Assembly: GCF_947503385.1 (NCBI RefSeq)
Contig: NZ_CANNDO010000001.1
Location: 124,001-188,000, forward strand
Origin: an uncultured Tateyamaria sp.
GTDB lineage: Bacteria > Pseudomonadota > Alphaproteobacteria > Rhodobacterales > Rhodobacteraceae
Length of the DNA: 64,000 nucleotides
Reading direction: 5' to 3'
Shown here: piece by piece, positions 26,763 to 34,962 of the stretch
How the letters are laid out: each line of letters begins with the position of its first letter
Position numbering within the stretch: the stretch's first letter is position 1
Program-made: the position numbers and the translations under genes
The notes under the pieces: generated by a model
Database searches by the model: none
Told to the model about the DNA's origin: nothing
The model's input: the letters and a program-made list of their open reading frames with translations, nothing else

Positions 26763-27536
26763 ATGGCAGGCAAGAGCGTCAGCTTTATCGAACAAATCGC
26801 CCACAAACGGGCGATGCGCCGCTGGGCGCGCGCTGCGCGTAACGCCGGCACTATCGCGCTGAGCGAACTGCGCAACCGTCGCAGTGCCGCGCGCCTGCTG
26901 CGCACCCATCTTGACCGGTTGATCCACCGCGCCGACGAACGGCTGGCTTTGCCCGCCATCGGCTCCACCAGCTTTCCCAAGCCGCACAATGCCGATTGGG
27001 CGTGGCGGCCCGAATTGTGGCGCGGTCCCATCGCGCGCCCCGGCATGTCTTCGGTCGAGACAAAGTCGATGCTGGGTGACGAGGTCACGCTGTTCCACGA
27101 TTGCGATTTTTCCGAATTGACCCTGCGCCAGTTGCGCAACCAGCGCGAAGAGGACCTGGCCCCCTACGGCCTGCGCCTTGACGTGTTCAAATTCGACGGC
27201 TCCTTCCTGTCACTGGTGATCGACTTGCCGCAGGAGGCGATTCAGGGCCTCAAGAAAACCCATCTGATCGGGGTGAACACAATCGTCGAGATGGAAAAGC
27301 CGCTGGAGATTTTCGTGCGACTGAACGTCCGCCACGGTCCAAACACCGAACAGATCGTGCGCGAACTGCCCCTCAATGAAGAGGACGTGATGGTCGAATT
27401 TGACCTCGCCTATTCCAAGCTGAACGAACGGCGCGTTGAACGGGCGTGGCTGGACCTGATCTTTGAAGGGCCGGAAATGAACCAAGTCACCTTGCGAGAC
27501 CTCACATTCTCGCGCAGGCCGCGGGCGGCACTATGA
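26763..27536 (+). CDS. conserved rhodobacterial protein, DUF6478-like
   Basis: 257 residues, soluble, basic N terminus (QIAHKRAMRRWARAARNAG), then a beta-rich domain with RLDVFKFDGSFLSLVIDLP and VRLNVRHGPNTEQIVREL. I recall similar proteins only from Rhodobacterales; the DUF number is from memory. It begins 90 bases after the lipoprotein gene and is followed after 13 bases by another short family-specific gene, so the two likely form one transcript. Confidence 0.8.
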   Translation: MAGKSVSFIEQIAHKRAMRRWARAARNAGTIALSELRNRRSAARLLRTHLDRLIHRADERLALPAIGSTSFPKPHNADWAWRPELWRGPIARPGMSSVETKSMLGDEVTLFHDCDFSELTLRQLRNQREEDLAPYGLRLDVFKFDGSFLSLVIDLPQEAIQGLKKTHLIGVNTIVEMEKPLEIFVRLNVRHGPNTEQIVRELPLNEEDVMVEFDLAYSKLNERRVERAWLDLIFEGPEMNQVTLRDLTFSRRPRAAL

Positions 27537-27549
27537 CAAGGGGCGGATC

Positions 27550-27921
27550 ATGAGCACGCTGACATTGACACCCACCCGAATGCGCCACGGCATCTGGGAG
27601 GGCGTGATTGCCCAATCCGGCAGCGGCGTGCCGCAGATTTCCGTGACCCATCTGGGCAATGCCGTCCCGGATGTACAGGTCACGGAACAGGGCGAGGCCG
27701 GGTTGTGGCTGGTACAGGTGCCCATCCCCGCCGAGGCGATTGCCGACGGGGTGCAGGTGTTTGTCCTGTCTGACGCCACGGACGGCGAAAAGCTGGGTCA
27801 TTTCACACTGATCGCGGGTGAGGCCCTTGGCGACGACATCCGGGCAGAGATGGAGTTGCTGCGCGCCGAATTGGACATGCTCAAACGCGCGTTCCGCCGC
27901 CACTGCGTCGAAACCGGCTGA
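27550..27921 (+). CDS. conserved hypothetical protein
   Basis: 123 residues: an N-terminal beta-rich part (HGIWEGVIAQSGSGVPQISVTHLGN) and a C-terminal coiled-coil-like helix (RAEMELLRAELDMLKRAFRRHC). Starts 13 bases after the previous gene, probably translated from the same mRNA. It may partner the upstream protein. No function can be given. Confidence 0.75.
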   Translation: MSTLTLTPTRMRHGIWEGVIAQSGSGVPQISVTHLGNAVPDVQVTEQGEAGLWLVQVPIPAEAIADGVQVFVLSDATDGEKLGHFTLIAGEALGDDIRAEMELLRAELDMLKRAFRRHCVETG

Positions 27922-27931
27922 GGTCAGAGCA

Positions 27932-27951
27932 GAATTGCCCACGGGCAATTC
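27932..27951. terminator. hairpin between convergent genes
   Basis: Perfect 8-bp stem GAATTGCC / GGCAATTC with loop CACG, placed between the end of the 27550-27921 gene and the end of the convergent aldolase gene. An AT-rich stretch (AATAATTTTTAG) follows 15 bases later on the plus strand. Confidence 0.5.
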
Positions 27952-28011
27952 AAGTGACTGCAAATAAACAATAATTTTTAGTTACTGCGCCGCACGTACG
28001 GCAACAGCGCG

Positions 28012-28848
28012 TCAGCGCTGGGCGGGCTTGAACCCCTGCAACACGCTGCGCGTTGCGGCCACCAGCGGGTCGTGGGTGTCTTTCATGATCTGCACCCGGT
28101 CGAACCGATCCGGGTCGCTGGTCACCGCTGCGCGCAAGGCGGTGCCAAAGGCCATGCGCAATTCGGTCCCGATGTTGAACTTGCACACCCTGGACTGGCG
28201 CGACAGCATCTGCCGCTGCGCCAGCGGCACGCCGGACCCGCCATGGATCACCAGCGGCACATCGGTGACCGCCTCAATCGCGCGGATTCGCGCCACGTCC
28301 AGCCCATCGCCCACGTCCTGTTGCAGGTGTACGTTGCCCACGGAAATTGCCATTGCGTCCACGCCAGTGTCCCGCGCGAATTGCGCGGCCTCGTCCGGGT
28401 CCGTGCCCGCCGATTGCTCGCCCCCCGAATAGCCGACAAAGCCGATCTCGCCCTCGCAGGATACGCCCGCAGCATGGGCCATTTCGACTATGGCCGCCGT
28501 TTCGTCGATGTTCTGGGTCAGCGGCTTGCGCGATCCGTCATACATGACCGACGTGAACCCGCTGTCGATGGCCAACCGCGCCTCATCGGCCTCATATCCG
28601 TGGTCGAGATGAGCAACCACGGGGACAGAGGCCTCTTCGGCCAGATGGGTGAACATCTTGCCCAATATCGGCAGCGGCGTGTGCGCGCGGCAGGATGGCC
28701 CCGCCTGCAAGATCACCGGCACGCCTTCGGCTTCGGCGGCGGCCACGTAGGCGCGCATATCCTCCCACCCCAGCGTGACCAATCCGGCAACAGCGTAACC
28801 GTCGCGCAGCGCGGGCTGAAAAGCCTGTTCGAGCGTTACAAGGGTCAT
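28012..28848 (-). CDS. class II ketose-bisphosphate aldolase (IolJ/GatY-like)
   Basis: Zinc-dependent aldolase, 278 residues. Metal ligands are in PVVAHLDHGYE and in the C-terminal IHGGSGVP, with VGNVHLQQDVGDG lining the site. Beside iolB and iolC it would cleave 5-dehydro-2-deoxy-gluconate-6-phosphate to dihydroxyacetone phosphate and malonate semialdehyde, the IolJ step; tagatose- or fructose-bisphosphate aldolase activity is an alternative. ATG 28848 overlaps the iolB stop, and the open frame upstream of it lies inside iolB. The aldolase is last in the iolC-iolB-aldolase transcript. Confidence 0.88.
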   Translation of the reverse strand: MTLVTLEQAFQPALRDGYAVAGLVTLGWEDMRAYVAAAEAEGVPVILQAGPSCRAHTPLPILGKMFTHLAEEASVPVVAHLDHGYEADEARLAIDSGFTSVMYDGSRKPLTQNIDETAAIVEMAHAAGVSCEGEIGFVGYSGGEQSAGTDPDEAAQFARDTGVDAMAISVGNVHLQQDVGDGLDVARIRAIEAVTDVPLVIHGGSGVPLAQRQMLSRQSRVCKFNIGTELRMAFGTALRAAVTSDPDRFDRVQIMKDTHDPLVAATRSVLQGFKPAQR

Positions 28849-29687
28849 TTGAACTTGGCCACCATGTCCATGATGCCCGGAATAGTGTGCAACTGATCCG
28901 CGTGAGAAGGCTGAAAATACTGTTTCAGCGACCGCTGCGACAGCCCGCCCAGAATGGTAAAGTAATACATTTCGTAGCCCGGCAGCACCGCGCAAGGGTG
29001 ATACCCCTTGTCAATCAGCATCGTGGAGCCGTCGACGATGTGGTACGCATCGCCCGCCTTGCCATCCTCGCGTTGCAGCATTTGCAGACCCGACCCGTGG
29101 TTGGGCTTGAAGCGGAAATTATACGTCTCGTCGTGGCGCGTCTCTTCCGGGAGCCGGTCCGTGTCATGCTTGTGGCTGGGAAAGCCCGACCAGCCACCCG
29201 CACCCACAGTGAACAGTTCTGACACCAGCAGGCGCCCCACCTTGTCGTGCTGGTTGGCGCCGAGGATATGCTTGATCTTACGGTGTGTCTTGGTGTCGTC
29301 CGACCCGTATTGCACCCGGTCAATGCCGTCCTCGCGCACGTCGAACGGTTCCAGGACCTGATCGTACTTGGCCCCGGCCACGAACACCTCTGCCGTGTCC
29401 GACACGCAGGTCATCCGCGTCTTCGCCCCCACGGGCACGTAGACCCCTTCGGGCTCGCCCCCCCACACGTCGCCCACGCGGTGTCCAAGGCTGGCAAAGG
29501 CCGCGCCGTCCACGTCCACATCCACCGTCCCGGTGGCAGGCACGATACAGGTCTCGTACCCGGGCACGGCATAGTCAAACACCTCGCCCTTGGTCAGCTT
29601 GACGATGTTGAAATAGTTGAGCGGCACCAGATCGTGATCCACGTCCACAATGGGCTGATTGCCGTTGTCAAAAGGTGCGATATGCAT
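28845..29687 (-). CDS. iolB: 5-deoxy-glucuronate isomerase
   Basis: Cupin-type isomerase of myo-inositol breakdown, turning 5-deoxy-glucuronate into 5-dehydro-2-deoxy-gluconate. 280 residues, family length. The metal-binding cupin block is SGFPSHKHDTDRLPEETRHDETYNF, and DKGYHPCAVLPGYEMYYFTILGG is a typical IolB stretch. It follows iolC by 12 bases and overlaps the aldolase gene. IolD and IolE, which act just before it, are not in the window. Confidence 0.94.
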   Translation of the reverse strand: MHIAPFDNGNQPIVDVDHDLVPLNYFNIVKLTKGEVFDYAVPGYETCIVPATGTVDVDVDGAAFASLGHRVGDVWGGEPEGVYVPVGAKTRMTCVSDTAEVFVAGAKYDQVLEPFDVREDGIDRVQYGSDDTKTHRKIKHILGANQHDKVGRLLVSELFTVGAGGWSGFPSHKHDTDRLPEETRHDETYNFRFKPNHGSGLQMLQREDGKAGDAYHIVDGSTMLIDKGYHPCAVLPGYEMYYFTILGGLSQRSLKQYFQPSHADQLHTIPGIMDMVAKFK

Positions 29688-29699
29688 GTCTGTCCTCCC

Positions 29700-30683
29700 T
29701 CAGGTGTCCGTGGGGCCGGGGTGCGACGCCAGAAAGGCGTCAAGCTGTGCGGTGTCGGGCATGGCAGGCGCGCAGCCCGGTTTCGACACCACGATGGAGG
29801 CCGAGGCCGATCCGCGCAGCACCGCGTCGTGCAGGGAATGTCCCGCCGCAACCGATGCCAGCAGGCCCGAGATAAAGCTATCGCCCGCCCCGTTGGGTTT
29901 CACTGCCTCGACCGGGTAGATGCCGGTGCGGATTTCCTGCCCGTCGGCAAAGGTCACCGCGCCCTTTTCGCCCATCTTGTAGATCACGATGCGCCCCGGA
30001 CGCTGTGCCAGTTCGCGCGCCTTGTCGAGGCCTTTGTCAATGCCGCCAGCCATAAAGCCGAACTCTTCGTCATTGCCGACGATCATGTCGCTCGCCTCGC
30101 CCGCGCGCGACAGGACGTCCGCAGCCACCTCTGCCGAGGGCCACGAATAGGGGCGGTAGTCGATGTCGAAGATGATCGGCAGCCCCGCCGCCTTGGCCGT
30201 GTCAAACGCACGAAAGGTCGAGCCGCGCGACGGTTCTGCCGCGAACACGGTGCCTGCGGTGACCAGCGCGGTGAAACGGCCATAGTCGACCTGATCCACA
30301 TCCGCATCCGTCACCTGAAAATCCGCCACCCCGTTGCGGTAGATCACGTTCTGGAAATCCTCGATACAGCTTTCGTAGACCGCGAGCGAGTTGCGGTACT
30401 CGCCCCCGACGGCACGCACATAAGTCGTCTCGACCCCGTAATGCGCCAGCTTGTTCACACAGAACCGACCCACCGCATCATCCGAAACGGAGGTGACCAA
30501 TGCAGCCTGCGATCCCAGCTTGACCAGCCCGGCGCAGGTGTTCGCGGACGAGCCGCCCAGATCGGCGTGGAACGTGTCCGCATGTTCGGATTTCGTGCCC
30601 ACGGGGGCCGCGAACATGTCCATGCCCGCGCGGCCAAAGACGACAAAGCGGTTGCCCCGGATCCCGTCCATCAATGCGCTCAT
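29700..30683 (-). CDS. iolC: 5-dehydro-2-deoxygluconokinase (PfkB family)
   Basis: Phosphorylates 5-dehydro-2-deoxy-gluconate before the aldol cleavage. Ribokinase fold: ADLGGSSANTCAGLVKLG near residue 40 and the C-terminal PfkB signature VKPNGAGDSFISGLL with the catalytic Asp and anion hole (Pro instead of the more common Thr before NGAGD). 327 residues; it lacks the DUF2090 aldolase-like extension fused to IolC in many alphaproteobacteria, which fits the presence of a separate aldolase. First gene of its transcript, behind a 22-bp palindromic operator. Confidence 0.92.
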   Translation of the reverse strand: MSALMDGIRGNRFVVFGRAGMDMFAAPVGTKSEHADTFHADLGGSSANTCAGLVKLGSQAALVTSVSDDAVGRFCVNKLAHYGVETTYVRAVGGEYRNSLAVYESCIEDFQNVIYRNGVADFQVTDADVDQVDYGRFTALVTAGTVFAAEPSRGSTFRAFDTAKAAGLPIIFDIDYRPYSWPSAEVAADVLSRAGEASDMIVGNDEEFGFMAGGIDKGLDKARELAQRPGRIVIYKMGEKGAVTFADGQEIRTGIYPVEAVKPNGAGDSFISGLLASVAAGHSLHDAVLRGSASASIVVSKPGCAPAMPDTAQLDAFLASHPGPTDT

Positions 30684-30734
30684 GATCCCCTCCCGCGACT
30701 TCGCTCTTGTGAGAGGTGTAGCGGTGCGCTAGTC

Positions 30735-30756
30735 ATTTTGCAACCGGTTGCAAAAT
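30735..30756. promoter_or_regulatory. perfect 22-bp palindromic operator (LacI-type) between iolC and the divergent dehydrogenases
   Basis: Half-sites ATTTTGCAACC and GGTTGCAAAAT abut with no spacer, the architecture of LacI/GalR operators with a central CG. It lies 22 bases before the dehydrogenase ATG and about 50 before the iolC ATG, so one bound repressor could shut both promoters. The same core recurs in front of the LacI gene at 34149-34162. Confidence 0.88.
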
Positions 30757-30777
30757 CGTTTCAGGGAGGACATCGCC

Positions 30778-31881
30778 ATGACCCAGATCGGTATCGGCGT
30801 CGTGGGCGGCGGCTATATGGGCAAGGCGCACAGCGTGGCCATGGCCAGCGTCGGCGCGGTCTTCAGCACCGCCCTGCGCCCCCGGCTCGAGATGGTGTGC
30901 GCCACGTCCCAAGCCAGCGCCGAACGCTACCGCGCGGCGTACGGGTTCAACCGCGCAACCGGGGACTGGCAGGTGCTGGTGAACGACCCCGCGGTCGATG
31001 CAGTGGTCATCGCCTCACCTCAGGAGACGCACCGCGCCATCGCCGAAGCGGCGCTTGCCCTGGGCAAGCCGGTCCTGTGTGAAAAACCTCTGGGCGCTTC
31101 GCTCGACGATGGCGCGGCCATGGTCGCCGCAGCCGAGGCCGCAGGTGTCGCCAACATGGTCGGGTTCAACTATATCCGCACCCCCGCCAGCCAGTTCGCC
31201 CGCCAGTTGATCAACGACGGCACCATCGGCACGCCCACGTGGTTTCGCGCCGAACATACCGAGGATTTTCTGGCCGACCCGCAGGCCCCCGCCACATGGC
31301 GCACAACCGGCATGGCCAACGGCACGATGGGGGATCTCGCACCGCATATCGTGAACGCGGCCCTTGCCCTGATGGGCCCGATCGACCGCGTCATGGCCGA
31401 GGTGGAAACCGCGCATGACACGCGCCCCGGCGGGACCGTTACCAATGACGATCACGCCCAGATCATGTGCCGGTTCCAGAGCGGCGTGATGGGCCATATC
31501 TATGCCAGCCGCATCGCGATGGGCCGCAAGATGGGCTATGCCTACGAAATCCACGGCACGCGCGGCGCAATCCGCTTTGATCAGGAGGATCAGAATGCAC
31601 TCTGGCTCTACGTCAATGACGGGCCGGAGGCGACCAAGGGATTCACCAAGATCCTCACAGGTCCCGCGCATCCAGACTACGAACCCTTTTGTCAGGGGCC
31701 GGGGCATGGCACCGGATACCAAGATCAGATCATCATCGAGGCGCGCGATTTCCTGCACGCCATTCACTCCGGCCAACCCGTCTGGCCCACCTTTGCCGAC
31801 GGGCACGAGGTGAACCGGGTGATTGCGGCAGCGCTCGCCGCATCGGACAGCCAAAGCTGGCAGAGCGTCAGCGACTTCTAA
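30778..31881 (+). CDS. Gfo/Idh/MocA family oxidoreductase (inositol dehydrogenase-like)
   Basis: NAD(P)-dependent sugar or inositol dehydrogenase, 367 residues. Rossmann motif GVVGGGYMGKAH at residue 7, catalytic Lys in VLCEKPLG, and MGDLAPHIVNAAL with the His/Asp of the active site. GGGAGG lies 10 bases before ATG 30778; the upstream TTG in frame sits inside the operator and is rejected. Position opposite iolC under a shared operator suggests oxidation of an inositol isomer or related polyol feeding this pathway; the exact isomer is not decided by the sequence. Confidence 0.88.
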   Translation: MTQIGIGVVGGGYMGKAHSVAMASVGAVFSTALRPRLEMVCATSQASAERYRAAYGFNRATGDWQVLVNDPAVDAVVIASPQETHRAIAEAALALGKPVLCEKPLGASLDDGAAMVAAAEAAGVANMVGFNYIRTPASQFARQLINDGTIGTPTWFRAEHTEDFLADPQAPATWRTTGMANGTMGDLAPHIVNAALALMGPIDRVMAEVETAHDTRPGGTVTNDDHAQIMCRFQSGVMGHIYASRIAMGRKMGYAYEIHGTRGAIRFDQEDQNALWLYVNDGPEATKGFTKILTGPAHPDYEPFCQGPGHGTGYQDQIIIEARDFLHAIHSGQPVWPTFADGHEVNRVIAAALAASDSQSWQSVSDF

Positions 31882-31893
31882 AAGGACAGGCAC

Positions 31894-33030
31894 ATGCAAA
31901 AGCTCAACTGGGGCATGATCGGTGGCGGTGAAGGCAGCCAGATCGGCCCGGCCCACCGCCTTGGCGCACTGGCCGACGGCCACTTCTCGCTGGCGGCGGG
32001 CGCACTGGATGTGGACGCTGAAAAGGGCCGCGCCTACGGCCAGACCCTTGGGATGGCACCAGACCGGGCCTATGGCAACTGGCAGGACATGCTGGAGGGT
32101 GAGCGCGCCCGCGACGATCGCATCGACCTCGTGACCGTTGCCACACCCAATTCGACCCATTTCGAAATCACCAAGGCATTCCTTGCGGCGGGCTTCAACG
32201 TGCTGTGCGAAAAGCCGATGACCATGACCGTCGAAGAGGCCGAAGAGATCGTGCGCGTGGCGCAATCCACAGGCAAAATCTGCGCGGTGAACTACTGCTA
32301 CTCCGCCTACCCCATGGTGCGCGAGATGCGGCACATGGTGGCCAGCGGCGAGATCGGCAAAGTGCGCCTCGTCGTGGCGAACTTCAGCCATGGCCACCAC
32401 GGTGACGCGACCGATGCCGACAACCCGCGGGTGCGCTGGCGCTACGATCCGGCGATGGCGGGCGTGTCCGGCCAATTTGCCGATTGCGGCATCCATGCGC
32501 TGCACATGGCGAGCTTTGTCGCAGGCGACGAGGTCGAAACCCTGTCTGCCGACTTTGCCTCGACCATCCCGTCCCGTACGCTCGAAGACGATGCGATGAT
32601 CAACTTCCGCATGTCGGGCGGCACGGTCGGGCGGCTGTGGACATCATCCGTCGCCATCGGACGCCAGCACGGCTTTGACATTCAGGTGTTCGGTGAAACC
32701 GGTGGGCTCCGCTGGGCGTCAGAGCAGCCCAATCAGGTGCTCTACACCCCCGTAGGTGGCCGCACCCAGATCATGGAAAAGGGCGAGGCGGGCCTGTCGG
32801 GCGCCGCCAGCAGCCTCAGCCGCGTGGCCATCGCCCACCCCGAAGGCTTCCCGCTGGCCGTTGCCAACATCTACGTCGACCTCGCCGCCGCGATCCGGGG
32901 CGAGACGCGCGACGCCCTGCCCACGGCACCGGACGGCCTGCGCTCCATCGCAGCCATCTATGCCGCCGTGGCTTCGGCCAAGGACAATGGCGCATGGACG
33001 GACGCGCGCCCACCCATGTACCGGACCTAG
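31894..33030 (+). CDS. Gfo/Idh/MocA family oxidoreductase
   Basis: Second dehydrogenase of the same superfamily, 378 residues, 12 bases after the first. Rossmann GMIGGGEGSQIGPAHR, catalytic FNVLCEKPMTM, and FADCGIHALHMASF with the active-site Asp and His. It is only distantly similar to its neighbour, so this is not a recent duplication. Paired dehydrogenases of this kind interconvert inositol stereoisomers or oxidise and re-reduce ring positions in several bacteria; that role is inferred here from context. Confidence 0.87.
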   Translation: MQKLNWGMIGGGEGSQIGPAHRLGALADGHFSLAAGALDVDAEKGRAYGQTLGMAPDRAYGNWQDMLEGERARDDRIDLVTVATPNSTHFEITKAFLAAGFNVLCEKPMTMTVEEAEEIVRVAQSTGKICAVNYCYSAYPMVREMRHMVASGEIGKVRLVVANFSHGHHGDATDADNPRVRWRYDPAMAGVSGQFADCGIHALHMASFVAGDEVETLSADFASTIPSRTLEDDAMINFRMSGGTVGRLWTSSVAIGRQHGFDIQVFGETGGLRWASEQPNQVLYTPVGGRTQIMEKGEAGLSGAASSLSRVAIAHPEGFPLAVANIYVDLAAAIRGETRDALPTAPDGLRSIAAIYAAVASAKDNGAWTDARPPMYRT

Positions 33031-33035
33031 TCCCT

Positions 33036-33078
33036 TCTTTTCTTCAAAAATACTCCGGGGTCTGGGGCAGCGCCCCAG
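33036..33078. terminator. 3'-end motif plus hairpin between the dehydrogenases and the LacI gene
   Basis: Stem CTGGGGC (33062-33068) / GCCCCAG (33072-33078) with loop AGC, preceded by CTTCTTTTCTTCAAAAATACTCCG. Placed between convergent gene ends (33030 and 33085), so it can serve both. The AAAAATACTCC part recurs after other genes in this window. Confidence 0.55.
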
Positions 33079-33084
33079 TCCGCC

Positions 33085-34095
33085 CTATGCCCCGTTTTCC
33101 GGCAATGAACGCAGCGTACCGCGCTCGACAATTTCGCAGTCGAACACGCGCACCTCTGGCACGGCATCGGACCCGGCCAGCATCGCCTCCATCACCGCGA
33201 CCGAGGCGTCGACAATCTGCGCGATCGGTTGGCGGATCGTGGTCAGGTCGATGTTCTGCCAGCCTGCCATTTCCATGTCGTTCAATCCAATGATGCCCAC
33301 ATCCTCGGGGGCGGACAGCCCGCGGCTTTGAATGGCCGACAGCGCCCCAATGGACAGCACATCGTCGCCGCAGAAATACGCCTCCGCCGGACCCTGATCC
33401 AGCAGCCGCAGCATCTCGTCCCGCCCCGCATCAAAGGAATAGGCCCGCGCAAAGGAATGGGTGACGTGTACCGCCACGTGCCGCTCCAACTGGGCGCGAA
33501 ACCCGGCCAGACGGTCCTGCGTCGATGTTGCAGTGTCCGGCCCGCCCAGAAATCCGATCCGGGTATAGCCGCGTGCCAGCAGCGTCCGGGCCGCCATACG
33601 ACCACAGGCGACATTGTTGATGCCAACCACATGGACCGGGGGCGCGGGCACAGCCCGGCCAAAGGCGTGGACCACAGGGACACCCGCGTCCCGAAAAACC
33701 TCCGCAAAGGCGGGCGGCAGGGTCGACGAGGCGACCACAACCCCGTCCACGGAATATTGCTGGAGCATCCGCACCGACGCCTCCGGATCGGTTTCGTCCG
33801 ACAGGTTCACCAGCAGGGGGCGCAGGCCGCAATCCTGCAACGCGCGGGTAAAGAGGTCAAAGACCTCCAGAAAGATCGGGTTGCGAAAGTTGTTGGACAC
33901 CAGACCAATCAGCTTGGTCCGCCCGGTTGTCAGCGACGAGGCCAGCGCGTTGGGGCGATACCCCAGTTCGCGCGCAGCATGTTCGACCTTGCGCCGCATC
34001 TTGTCCGACACAGACGCCCCATCGGTAAAGGTCCGCGACACCGCGGACCGGGACACGCCCGCGCGGGCGGCGACCTCTTTCAGAGTGGCGGCCAT
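33085..34095 (-). CDS. LacI family transcriptional repressor
   Basis: 336 residues: N-terminal helix-turn-helix TLKEVAARAGVSRSAVSRTFTDG with the hinge helix LGYRPNALASSL, then a periplasmic-binding-protein-like effector domain (TKLIGLVSNNFRNPIFLEVFDLF; IGIIGLNDMEMAGW). It probably represses the iolC/iolB/aldolase and dehydrogenase transcripts through the palindrome at 30735-30756 and itself through 34149-34162. The inducer is presumably an inositol or a pathway intermediate. Convergent with the dehydrogenase pair. Confidence 0.92.
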   Translation of the reverse strand: MAATLKEVAARAGVSRSAVSRTFTDGASVSDKMRRKVEHAARELGYRPNALASSLTTGRTKLIGLVSNNFRNPIFLEVFDLFTRALQDCGLRPLLVNLSDETDPEASVRMLQQYSVDGVVVASSTLPPAFAEVFRDAGVPVVHAFGRAVPAPPVHVVGINNVACGRMAARTLLARGYTRIGFLGGPDTATSTQDRLAGFRAQLERHVAVHVTHSFARAYSFDAGRDEMLRLLDQGPAEAYFCGDDVLSIGALSAIQSRGLSAPEDVGIIGLNDMEMAGWQNIDLTTIRQPIAQIVDASVAVMEAMLAGSDAVPEVRVFDCEIVERGTLRSLPENGA

Positions 34096-34148
34096 AGGGT
34101 CACATCGGAACAGTTCATACGCGCAGAGTGCCCGAGCGGTGCGGCCCG

Positions 34149-34162
34149 TGCAACCGGTTGCA
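34149..34162. promoter_or_regulatory. second copy of the LacI-type operator, upstream of the LacI gene
   Basis: TGCAACC / GGTTGCA, a 14-bp palindrome with the same core as the 22-bp site at 30735-30756. It is 54 bases before the LacI start and 12 bases before the end of the IclR gene on the same strand, a natural position for autoregulation. Confidence 0.8.
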
Positions 34163-34173
34163 AGACCCGCGCC

Positions 34174-34953
34174 CTAGCCCACCAGCAACTCTTCGAGCCG
34201 CTGCCCCGCTTCGCGGAGTTTGGGCAGGCCAGCTTCGAGGCTGGCGATGTCATGGCGGATCTTTGGCGCGTGGATCGACAGTGTCGTCAGCAGCCGCCCC
34301 TGATCGTCGCAGACCGGAATGGCAAGCGCGGCCATGCCGTCCATGAATTCCTCGTCATCGGTGGCGTAGCCGCGGCGTGCCGTTTCGCTCAGCATCTGCT
34401 TGAGCCGGCCGATATCGGTTTCGCTGTTGGCGGTGCGCTGTTCCAGCGGCACCGATGACAGCAGCCGGTCCTGCGTTTTCGCGGGCAACGCGCTGAGATA
34501 CATCTTGCCGCTTGCGGTACAGTGAAACGGCACCTGCGTGCCAATGGGCAACTGGATACGCAGCGGCCAGTGCGTCTCGACCCGGTCGAGATAGACCATG
34601 CCGTCACGGCCCGGCGCGGCAAGGTTGCAGGTCTCGCCCAGTGCGTCCGCCAGATCACGCATCACCCGCAACCGTTCGGTGCGCACCCGTTGCGAGGACA
34701 GCGTGTTGGTCGCCAGCTTGCGCATCCGCCAGCCGGGGCCATAGCTGCGCCCATCGAGGCTGCGTTGCAGATACCCTTCGGCCTCGGCGGTTTGCAGCAG
34801 GCGGTGCACGGTGGGCTTGGGCAAGCCCAGCAGCTTGCCCAGTTCGCTTGGCAGCACCGGCACCCCGGCGCGCGCCACCTCTTCCATCAGGACGAGCAGG
34901 CGCAGGTTGGTGGGGATCTTCCCGTCTGCGTCTGACTGTAGGTCGTCCGGCAT
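34174..34953 (-). CDS. IclR family transcriptional regulator
   Basis: 259 residues: winged helix at the N terminus (VPVLPSELGKLLGLPKPTVHRLLQTAEAEGYLQ) and the IclR effector domain (VYLDRVETHWPLRIQLPIGTQVPFHCTASGKMYLSALP; RRGYATDDEEFMDGMAALAIPV). Upstream by 9 bases and on the same strand lie the TRAP transporter genes, so it is likely their regulator and part of the same transcript. Ligand unknown; IclR proteins of this layout often respond to aromatic or short organic acids. Confidence 0.92.
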   Translation of the reverse strand: MPDDLQSDADGKIPTNLRLLVLMEEVARAGVPVLPSELGKLLGLPKPTVHRLLQTAEAEGYLQRSLDGRSYGPGWRMRKLATNTLSSQRVRTERLRVMRDLADALGETCNLAAPGRDGMVYLDRVETHWPLRIQLPIGTQVPFHCTASGKMYLSALPAKTQDRLLSSVPLEQRTANSETDIGRLKQMLSETARRGYATDDEEFMDGMAALAIPVCDDQGRLLTTLSIHAPKIRHDIASLEAGLPKLREAGQRLEELLVG

Positions 34954-34962
34954 GGTTGGCCT

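Noticed and set aside
29247-31082. Open frame of 611 codons antisense to iolB and iolC, running into the dehydrogenase gene
   Set aside because: Covers three recognised genes on other frames and crosses the divergent promoter; His/Arg-rich shadow.
34120-34175. tRNA-like string GTGCCCGAGCGGT... near the LacI promoter
   Set aside because: No acceptor or anticodon stem can be drawn; the resemblance is short and the region holds the LacI operator.
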